Made by a program: the position numbers and the translations under genes
Notes under the pieces: generated by a model
Databases searched by the model: none
The model's input: only the letters and a program-made list of their open reading frames with translations
Told to the model about the DNA's origin: nothing
Shown: piece after piece, positions 5,820-11,143 of the stretch
How the letters are laid out: the number at the start of each line of letters is the position of its first letter
Position numbering within the stretch: position 1 is the stretch's first letter
Source of the DNA: an uncultured Eubacteriales bacterium
GTDB taxonomy: Bacteria; Bacillota; Clostridia; Christensenellales; Borkfalkiaceae
Direction of reading: 5' to 3'
Length of the DNA stretch: 11,143 nucleotides
Assembly: GCA_900540805.1 (NCBI GenBank)
Contig: UQHL01000040.1
Span: 1 to 11,143 of the forward strand

Positions 5820-5848
5820 TTTACATTTCGCCGCGAATGGTGTATAAT
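5820..5848 (+). promoter_or_regulatory. Sigma-A promoter of the metG operon
   Basis: TTTACA (5820-5825), a 17-bp spacer and a perfect TATAAT (5843-5848). The start is expected near 5855, leaving a leader of about 40 nt. That is too short for a T-box or S-box, so the operon seems to be expressed constitutively. Confidence 0.8.
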
Positions 5849-5893
5849 AAATTCTGTATAACGAGTTCCCTCGAAAAGGAGAGTGCGAAAGAC

Positions 5894-7969
5894 ATGGAAA
5901 ACGCGACGAAAAAACCTTATTATATTACGACGGCGATCGCTTACACCTCGGGCAAACCTCATATCGGCAACACCTACGAGGCCGTTCTGGCGGACGCGAT
6001 CGCGCGGTTTAAGCGCAAAGAGGGCTACGACGTGTTCTTTCAGACGGGTACGGACGAACACGGCCAGAAGATAGAGGACAAGGCGAAGGCGGCGGGCGTT
6101 ACGCCCAAGCAGTATGTCGATAAGGTGGCGGGGGAGATCAGGGGAATCTGGGATCTCATGGATACGTCCTACGACAAGTTTATCCGCACCACGGACGAGG
6201 CGCACGAAGCCCAGGTGGCGAAGATTTTCAAAAAGTTTTACGACCAAGGGGACATTTATAAAGGGTATTACGAGGGAATGTACTGCACCCCGTGCGAATC
6301 CTTCTGGACGGAAAGCCAGCTGACGGACGGCAAGTGCCCCGACTGCGGCAGGGAAGTGAGGCCCGCCAAAGAGGAAGCGTATTTCTTCAAAATGGGGAAA
6401 TACGCCGACCGGCTGATCGAACACATCAACGCGCACCCCGAATTTATTCAGCCCGTTTCGCGCAAAAACGAAATGATGAACAATTTTCTTTTGAAGGGGC
6501 TGCAGGACCTGTGCGTGTCGCGCACCTCTTTTACCTGGGGGATTCCCGTCGAGTTCGACAAAAAACACGTCGTTTACGTCTGGCTGGACGCTTTAAGCAA
6601 CTATATCACGGGGCTGGGATACGATGCGGACGGCGTAAGCGGGGAATTGTATAAAAAATATTGGCCCGCCGACCTGCATCTGATCGGCAAGGACATCATT
6701 CGCTTTCATACGATTTATTGGCCCATTTTCCTCATGGCGCTGGGCGAACCCCTCCCGAAACAAATTTTCGGCCATCCCTGGCTTTTGCAGGGGGAGGGAA
6801 AAATGTCCAAATCCAAAGGCAACGTCATTTACGCGGACGACCTCGCCCGTCTGTTCGGCGTGGATGCGGTGCGTTTTTTCGTGCTTCACGAAATGCCCTT
6901 CGACAACGACGGGCAGATTTCCTGGGAGCTGGTCGCCGAACGGTATAATTCCGAGCTGGCCAACGTTTTGGGCAACCTCGTTTCCCGCACGGTGGCCATG
7001 ATCGTCAAATACTTCGGGGGCGCCGTCGAAAAGGGACTTGCGGCCGAGGAGGCCCCCGACGCCGAGTTTAAGGAGACGGTGGCGGGCGCCGCCGCGAAGG
7101 TGCGCGCGAAGGCGGATTCCCTCCATATCGCGGACGCGATTACGGAAATATTTACCCTCTTTCGCCGCGCCAATAAGTATATAGACGAAACCATGCCCTG
7201 GGCGCTTGCGAAGGACGAGAGCAAAAAAGCCCGCCTGAACGACGTGCTTTACAATCTGTCCGAGGCCATTCAGATCGGCGCTTCCCTGCTGGACAGCTTT
7301 ATGTCCGCAACTTCCGCGAAAATCCTCGCGGCGTTTAACGGCCGCGAAAGAAGTTTAGACGAGTGCGGAAGGTTCGGACTTTCGCAAACCGTCTCCGTCA
7401 CGCCCGCGCCCGCCCTGTTTGCCCGCATAGACTTCAAGGCGCTGGAGCCGGAGATCGAAAAGATCTGCGAGGCGCAAAAGGCGGCCGCTTCCGCAGGAAA
7501 TCCGACCGCTGCGGCGACTGCGGCTTCCGCGGGAAATCCGACGGAGGGGAAGGCCGGCGCTTTCGCGGGCGGCTCGGGCGCGTCTGCGGCCGCGTCCAAG
7601 AGCGAAGAACCTGCGGCAGGGGCAGGCGGGGAAGAGACTACCGAAATTTCAATCGACGATTTTGCCAAAGTGCGACTTCAGGTGGGGGAAATCGTCGCCT
7701 GCGAAAAGGTGCCCAAGTCTTCCAAGCTGCTGCACGAAACGGTGAAGTTCGGAAACGAAATCCGTTCGGTGGTGTCGGGGATTGCAAAGCATTATACGCC
7801 CGAGGAAATGGTGGGCAAAAAGGTGGTGTTCGTCACCAATCTCAAGCCCGTAAAGCTGTGCGGGATACTCTCCGAGGGCATGATTTTGGCCGCGGAGGAC
7901 GAGGACGGCACGCTGTCGCTGGTGGTGTCCGACAAGGACGGCTTAAAGAGCGGTGCGGCAATCCGCTGA
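5894..7969 (+). CDS. metG: Methionyl-tRNA synthetase
   Basis: Class I synthetase that charges tRNA-Met with methionine in the cytosol. From ATG 5894 it is 691 aa; a longer in-frame ATG at 5837 lies before the -10 box and can be excluded. The HIGH motif reads HIGN at 23-26 and KMSKS is at 303-307. One zinc knuckle is visible with Cys131, Cys134, Cys148 and Cys151. The anticodon-binding helical domain follows to about residue 500. The C-terminal 105 residues form the EMAPII/Trbp111-like tRNA-binding domain found in dimeric MetRS. Between them lies an unusual linker, about residues 528-590, rich in Ala, Gly and Pro, with two copies of ASAGNPT. The ribosome binding site AAGGAG (5876-5881) is a little far (12 nt). 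First gene of the operon that runs to ksgA. Confidence 0.97.
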   Translation: MENATKKPYYITTAIAYTSGKPHIGNTYEAVLADAIARFKRKEGYDVFFQTGTDEHGQKIEDKAKAAGVTPKQYVDKVAGEIRGIWDLMDTSYDKFIRTTDEAHEAQVAKIFKKFYDQGDIYKGYYEGMYCTPCESFWTESQLTDGKCPDCGREVRPAKEEAYFFKMGKYADRLIEHINAHPEFIQPVSRKNEMMNNFLLKGLQDLCVSRTSFTWGIPVEFDKKHVVYVWLDALSNYITGLGYDADGVSGELYKKYWPADLHLIGKDIIRFHTIYWPIFLMALGEPLPKQIFGHPWLLQGEGKMSKSKGNVIYADDLARLFGVDAVRFFVLHEMPFDNDGQISWELVAERYNSELANVLGNLVSRTVAMIVKYFGGAVEKGLAAEEAPDAEFKETVAGAAAKVRAKADSLHIADAITEIFTLFRRANKYIDETMPWALAKDESKKARLNDVLYNLSEAIQIGASLLDSFMSATSAKILAAFNGRERSLDECGRFGLSQTVSVTPAPALFARIDFKALEPEIEKICEAQKAAASAGNPTAAATAASAGNPTEGKAGAFAGGSGASAAASKSEEPAAGAGGEETTEISIDDFAKVRLQVGEIVACEKVPKSSKLLHETVKFGNEIRSVVSGIAKHYTPEEMVGKKVVFVTNLKPVKLCGILSEGMILAAEDEDGTLSLVVSDKDGLKSGAAIR
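7487..7542 (+). repeat. Direct repeat in the metG linker
   Basis: Two 20-bp copies (7487-7506 and 7523-7542) differ at one base and lie 36 bp apart, which keeps the reading frame. They encode two copies of ASAGNPT in the Ala/Gly-rich linker before the tRNA-binding domain. The near identity suggests a recent in-frame duplication. Confidence 0.75.
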
Positions 7970-7981
7970 CGGGGGAGAAAG

Positions 7982-8779
7982 ATGTCGATCGACGTGCATT
8001 GCCACCTGACGGGCGGCGAATATCAACGGGCGGGCGGCCTGTCCGCCGTGCTTTCAAGGGCGCGGGAAGCGGGCGTGACGGCCTGTGTTTGTTCGGGGTT
8101 CGATCTCCCGTCCTCCGCGGCGGCGGCCGGACTTGCCGAAAAATACGAGGACGTGTATTTCTGCGCGGGATTTCAGCCGCAGGAACTGAAAAAATACCGA
8201 GAGGGCGACCTCGGGAAAATCAAAGCGCTGACGGCGCACCCCAAATGCGTGGCCGTGGGCGAGATCGGGCTGGATTATCATTATCCCGACAATCCCGCCC
8301 GCGAGCTTCAAAAGGAGATATTCTCCGCGCAGCTGAAACTTGCGGACGAGGCGGGGCTGCCCGTCGTCGTGCACAGCCGCGACGCGGCGGCGGATACGCT
8401 GGAGCTGCTTAAGGACAACGCGGAATTGCTGAAACGGGGGGGATTGCTGCACTGCTATTCCTATTCGGCAGAAATGCTGCGGGAATTCGCGGCGCTGGGG
8501 TTTTATTTTTCTTTCGGCGGCACGTCCACCTATAAAGGCGCGAAAAAGGTGCAGGAAAGCGTTCGGCGCACCCCTGCCGACCGTATTCTGACGGAGACGG
8601 ACAGCCCCTATCTGACGCCCGAGCCTTTGCGCGGCAGTTTTCCCAACGAGCCGAAAAACGTCGTCCGCGTGCTGGAAAATTTAGCGGTTCTCCGCGAAGA
8701 AAAAAAGGAGGCGCTTGAAAAGCAAATTTCGCAAAACGCGAAACGGCTGTTTTTCAGGCTGAAAACAGAAGAGTTATGA
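7982..8779 (+). CDS. tatD: TatD-family metal-dependent hydrolase
   Basis: A 265-aa TIM-barrel enzyme of the amidohydrolase superfamily (YabD/YcfH group). Family members act as metal-dependent DNases, and some as D-aminoacyl-tRNA or other deacylases. The metal ligands are all present: H6 and H8 (D-V-H-C-H), E94 in G-E-I-G-L-D, H131 in V-V-H-S-R-D, H157 in L-H-C-Y-S and D207 in T-E-T-D-S-P-Y. The motif usually reading G-x-H-P after the second strand is GFQP at 63-66, lacking the histidine. A GGGGGAG ribosome binding site stands just before the ATG, 12 nt after the metG stop. Its stop overlaps the next start as ATGA, so it is coupled to the radical SAM gene. The metG-tatD pairing is common in Firmicutes. 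Confidence 0.93.
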   Translation: MSIDVHCHLTGGEYQRAGGLSAVLSRAREAGVTACVCSGFDLPSSAAAAGLAEKYEDVYFCAGFQPQELKKYREGDLGKIKALTAHPKCVAVGEIGLDYHYPDNPARELQKEIFSAQLKLADEAGLPVVVHSRDAAADTLELLKDNAELLKRGGLLHCYSYSAEMLREFAALGFYFSFGGTSTYKGAKKVQESVRRTPADRILTETDSPYLTPEPLRGSFPNEPKNVVRVLENLAVLREEKKEALEKQISQNAKRLFFRLKTEEL

Positions 8780-9705
8780 AAAACGGAAAAAACAACGAAT
8801 TTCGCCCGACGGGCGGCGGAAGCGCAGGCAAAAACGCCGCGGCGGGCCGCGAAACGCGCGAAAACAGAGAAAACAGAGAGCCGCGGGAGAGACGGGAAAA
8901 CCGCGAGATAAGAGAAGCGCGGGAAAACCGCGAAACGCACGAAAACAGAACACCGAGAGAAATGCGCGAAAACCGCGAGCCCCGCGGCGGGAAAAATCCG
9001 CCGCAAAAGGATAGCCGGGTTAGGAAAAATACTTTCGTCGAGCGCGATAAAAACAAAAACGGCGGGGGCAGGGATAAGAACAACGCCGACGGGCGCAAGG
9101 ACACGTACGTCTATGTCCTCGACGGAAATCTCTATATCAACCTTACGAACAAATGCTCCAACGGCTGTTCGTTTTGCGTGCGCAACGAGCGGGCGAGCTA
9201 TTACGGCAATTATCTCTGGCTGCGCCACGGAGACCCCACGGCGGAAAAGGTAATCGCCGCGATCGGCGGGCTGGGAGACATCAAAAGGTTTAAGGAGGCG
9301 GTGTTCTGCGGCTTCGGCGAGCCGACGTATAAAATGGCGGAGCTTGCCGCGGTTGCGGATTGGGTGCATGCGCAGGGCCTGCCGACCCGTCTGAATACCA
9401 ACGGACAGGGAAACCTCATCAACAAGCGGGACATCGTGCCCGAGCTGAAGGGCAGGATCGATCTCGTAAACGTTTCCCTCAACGCATCCAGCGCGGAGAA
9501 ATATCAGCCGATCTGCCGCTCCATGTTCGGGGAAAACGGGTTTGCAGCGATGATCGAGTTTGCGCGGCTGTGTAAGCGCAACGGCGTGAACTGCCGTTTT
9601 TCCGTGGTCGATTGCATCGGCGAGGAAGAGGTGGCGGCCTGCAAACGCCTTGCGGAGGGCGTGGGCGTGCCGTTGTACGTGAGAAAATATATCACCGATT
9701 CCTGA
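8776..9705 (+). CDS. TatD-associated radical SAM protein with an RE-repeat N-terminal extension
   Basis: A 309-aa protein. Residues 110-309 match the short radical SAM proteins encoded next to TatD (the TatD-linked rSAM family, TIGR04038); their reaction is unknown. The [4Fe-4S] cluster motif is C127-x3-C131-x2-C134, preceded by Y-I-N-L-T-N-K. Further family features are C-G-F-G-E-P-T-Y (SAM-binding GGE-like) near 176-183 and L-N-T-N-G-Q-G near 206-212. The first 110 residues are not part of that family: residues 25-70 are about 15 consecutive tripeptides of the form Arg-Glu-X, followed by Gly, Lys and Asn-rich sequence, probably disordered and strongly charged. The start at 8776 overlaps the tatD stop (ATGA), supporting coupled synthesis. 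The in-frame Met63 is an alternative start but has no clear ribosome binding site. Confidence 0.85.
   Translation: MKNGKNNEFRPTGGGSAGKNAAAGRETRENRENREPRERRENREIREARENRETHENRTPREMRENREPRGGKNPPQKDSRVRKNTFVERDKNKNGGGRDKNNADGRKDTYVYVLDGNLYINLTNKCSNGCSFCVRNERASYYGNYLWLRHGDPTAEKVIAAIGGLGDIKRFKEAVFCGFGEPTYKMAELAAVADWVHAQGLPTRLNTNGQGNLINKRDIVPELKGRIDLVNVSLNASSAEKYQPICRSMFGENGFAAMIEFARLCKRNGVNCRFSVVDCIGEEEVAACKRLAEGVGVPLYVRKYITDS
8848..8985 (+). repeat. Tandem Arg-Glu-X tripeptide coding repeat
   Basis: About 15 units of 9 bp encode R-E-N, R-E-P, R-E-T, R-E-I and similar. Arg is written with CGC, CGG and AGA and Glu with GAA and GAG in mixed order, so the DNA is not a perfect repeat while the protein pattern is kept. 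Two or three units deviate (H-E-N, R-T-P). This points to selection on the protein rather than fresh slippage. Confidence 0.85.
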
Positions 9706-9721
9706 GACGAAAAGGAGAAAA

Positions 9722-10186
9722 ATGCTGACGCATAAAGCCACGGCGGCGGATATCGCCGAATGGAAGGAAATCTTCGAAGCCTGTCGCGGGCGGCTGTCCC
9801 CCAACCGCCGAAGCGGAGAGGAGCTTGCCGCGTATCTTCGGGCGCGTTATCCCGTGTCGTCCCTTTCAGGGGAAAGGGAGCTCGGCGTCGTGCGCGATAA
9901 TGTGCTGCGCAACGAATGCTTCAAAGAAAAGCTGCCCGAGGGAAAGGCGCCGCGGCCCGTCGCGTTTATGCTGAAGGACAAAGAGACGGATATTTTTATC
10001 GGCGTGGAGCTGGAAACGGGGTATTTTCTCGTCGAGGGCGTCGAGCGTTCCACGGGAGAGTTTTGCGCGGAAAAAACGGAAAGGCTCTACGACGAGCTGG
10101 TCGCCTTTCGGGGGCTGGACGAAAAAGACCTCGGAAACTTTTATCTGGTGGCGGAATACGTCGGCGCGACGAAAATGCGGAAATAA
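9722..10186 (+). CDS. Unidentified 154-aa protein between the radical SAM gene and ksgA
   Basis: I do not recognise a family. A strong ribosome binding site (AAAAGGAG) precedes ATG 9722, and the gene sits 16 nt after the radical SAM stop and 18 nt before ksgA, so it is a firm member of the operon. It is soluble, mixed alpha/beta, with no signal peptide. The first 45 residues look helical and basic (W-K-E-I-F-E-A-C-R-G-R-L-S-P-N-R-R); the middle has strands such as P-V-A-F-M-L-K-D and I-F-I-G-V-E-L-E-T-G-Y-F-L-V. RNase M5 (rnmV) often sits next to ksgA in Firmicutes, but no Toprim residues (E...DxD) are visible, so this is not RNase M5. Function unknown; a link to the radical SAM protein or to translation is inference from position. 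Confidence 0.85.
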   Translation: MLTHKATAADIAEWKEIFEACRGRLSPNRRSGEELAAYLRARYPVSSLSGERELGVVRDNVLRNECFKEKLPEGKAPRPVAFMLKDKETDIFIGVELETGYFLVEGVERSTGEFCAEKTERLYDELVAFRGLDEKDLGNFYLVAEYVGATKMRK

Positions 10187-10204
10187 TCGGAAAAAGGAAG
10201 GAAT

Positions 10205-11044
10205 ATGGAAGATCTGCGCGCGGTGCTCGTCAAACACGGCTTCCGCTTCAAAAAACAATTCGGACAGAATTTTATTTCCGATTCCAATCTGCTGAAATCG
10301 ATTGTCGCGGCGTCGGGGATTTCGGGCGAGGACACCGTGGTGGAAATCGGGTGCGGCGCGGGTACGCTGACGCGCGCGCTTTCCGAAACGGCGAAAAAGG
10401 TGTATGCCTTCGATATCGACGCCGAGCTTAAGCCCGTGCTTGCGGAAACGCTGGCGGGCTGCGATAACGTCGAGGTGATTTTTCGGGATTTCAATAAGCT
10501 GGATTTGAAGGCGTTTGAAGGGGAGATCGGGCGGTACGCGGTGGTGGCCAATCTGCCTTACTATATCACGACGCCGCTCGTTACGAAGCTGTTGGAGGAG
10601 AGCGAAAAAGTCGAAAGCCTGTCGATTATGGTGCAGGAGGAGGTGGCCGAGCGGTTCTGCGCCCGCGAGGGCACGCCCGAATACGGCTCGATTACGGCGG
10701 CGATTGCCTTAAAGGGCAGCGCGAAAATCGTCAAACGGGTGTCGAGAAATTTGTTTTATCCGCGGCCGAACGTGGATTCCGCCGTGGTGAAGATTACTTT
10801 CGAGCGCGGCCGCCTGCCCGTCAGAAGCGAAAAAATGTACCGCGCGGCGGTGCGGTGCGCGTTTTTAAGCAGGCGAAAGACGCTGGAAAATAACCTTGTA
10901 AACGTTTTCGGGTTTTCCCGCGAAACGGCGAAAGAGGTGCTCTTTAAGGCGGGTGTAGAAGAGAAGGCGCGCGGCGAAACTCTTTCGCCCGAACGTCTGG
11001 CGCGGCTGTCCGACGTGCTGTGCGACTATACGGACAAGGAATAG
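10205..11044 (+). CDS. ksgA: 16S rRNA (adenine1518/1519-N6) dimethyltransferase
   Basis: KsgA/RsmA, which uses SAM to dimethylate two adjacent adenines in the helix 45 loop of 16S rRNA late in 30S assembly; loss usually gives kasugamycin resistance. The protein is 279 aa, a normal length. F-G-Q-N-F is at 19-23, the SAM-binding motif I E-I-G-C-G-A-G-T-L-T at 47-56, the acidic ribose-binding residues in F-D-I-D at 69-72, and the catalytic motif IV N-L-P-Y-Y at 116-120. The C-terminal helical domain includes F-L-S-R-R-K-T-L-E-N-N-L. The start at 10205 follows AAGGAAGGA. It is last in the metG operon, with a hairpin after the stop. Confidence 0.97.
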   Translation: MEDLRAVLVKHGFRFKKQFGQNFISDSNLLKSIVAASGISGEDTVVEIGCGAGTLTRALSETAKKVYAFDIDAELKPVLAETLAGCDNVEVIFRDFNKLDLKAFEGEIGRYAVVANLPYYITTPLVTKLLEESEKVESLSIMVQEEVAERFCAREGTPEYGSITAAIALKGSAKIVKRVSRNLFYPRPNVDSAVVKITFERGRLPVRSEKMYRAAVRCAFLSRRKTLENNLVNVFGFSRETAKEVLFKAGVEEKARGETLSPERLARLSDVLCDYTDKE

Positions 11045-11059
11045 GCGATATAAAAAGAC

Positions 11060-11081
11060 GGCGGACGAATTTTCGTCCGCC
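11060..11081 (+). terminator. Hairpin after ksgA, likely operon end
   Basis: GGCGGACGAA (11060-11069) pairs with TTCGTCCGCC (11072-11081), 15 bp after the ksgA stop. The sequence after it (GCCGTTGTT) is a poor U-tract, so termination may be weak or helped by the next hairpin at 11103-11125. Confidence 0.6.
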
Positions 11082-11102
11082 GCCGTTGTTGATATAAAGA
11101 AA

Positions 11103-11125
11103 AACCACGCGATAGTCGCGTGGTT
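11103..11125. repeat. Perfect hairpin at right window edge (possible IS200/IS605-type end)
   Basis: AACCACGCGA (11103-11112) and TCGCGTGGTT (11116-11125) form a 10-bp stem with a TAG loop. No T-run follows on the plus strand, which argues against a simple terminator. The outer AACCAC/GTGGTT matches the outer arms of the hairpin at 28-49. Such hairpins are found at IS200/IS605-family ends, where the Y1 transposase recognises them, but the sequence beyond the window is needed to tell. Confidence 0.45.
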
Positions 11126-11143
11126 CGAGAAAGGTTAACCGAT

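Noticed and set aside
5849..5893. T-box or S-box ahead of metG
   Set aside because: The predicted leader is about 40 nt, too short for these elements, and no T-box core sequence is present.
5417..6568. 383-codon minus-strand frame over the start of metG
   Set aside because: Antisense shadow of metG and of the metG promoter region, with a frame unrelated to any family.
7363..8412. 349-codon plus-strand frame spanning metG and tatD
   Set aside because: Out of frame with both conserved genes and extremely rich in Arg and Gly, as expected for a shifted frame in GC-rich DNA.
8608..9804. 398-codon minus-strand frame over the radical SAM gene
   Set aside because: Its apparent Phe/Ser/Val-rich repeats mirror the RE-X repeat on the plus strand; no ribosome binding site and no family.
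1..11143. CRISPR array, tRNA or rRNA genes
   Set aside because: No regularly spaced repeats, no tRNA-like T-loop (GTTCGANTC) with matching arms, and no rRNA sequence were seen on either strand.

Overview
The window looks like part of the chromosome of a spore-forming member of the Clostridia. Evidence for this is the spmA-spmB pair, the metG-tatD-ksgA gene order, strong purine-rich ribosome binding sites, and AT-rich intergenic DNA between GC-rich coding stretches. The mix of a GTP-type PEP carboxykinase with a TatD-linked radical SAM protein suits uncultured gut Clostridia, but the sequence alone does not fix the genus.

Left part (1-3265): a small unidentified gene runs leftward and ends in tandem hairpins at the window edge. 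A long AT-rich region with a good promoter, two short palindromes and a leader of about 190 nt then precedes a GTP-dependent PEP carboxykinase gene (pckG type). This gene converges on a leftward ygjV-family membrane protein gene, and the two share a symmetric terminator.

Middle part (3417-5763): a DeoR-family regulator is divergent from ygjV. About 460 bases without a protein gene follow. Within them, on the minus strand, lies what looks like a complete stand-alone small RNA gene of about 200 nt, with a sigma-A promoter, folded body and intrinsic terminator. I could not assign it to a known family. Next is the spmA-spmB sporulation operon on the minus strand. Its only visible promoter matches a mother-cell sigma factor and lies so close to the ATG that the mRNA would be leaderless.

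Right part (5820-11125): one rightward operon under a near-consensus sigma-A promoter, metG - tatD - TatD-linked radical SAM - unidentified gene - ksgA. All gaps are under 20 nt or are overlaps. It serves translation: Met-tRNA charging, a TatD nuclease or deacylase, and 16S rRNA dimethylation. The place often held by rnmV (RNase M5) next to ksgA in Firmicutes is held by two other genes. The radical SAM protein carries a long N-terminal tract of Arg-Glu-X tripeptides. Hairpins with AACCAC/GTGGTT arms, similar to IS200/IS605-type ends, occur at both edges of the window.

The strongest candidates for something undescribed are the small RNA gene, the RE-repeat radical SAM protein with its unknown partner, and the leaderless sporulation promoter.
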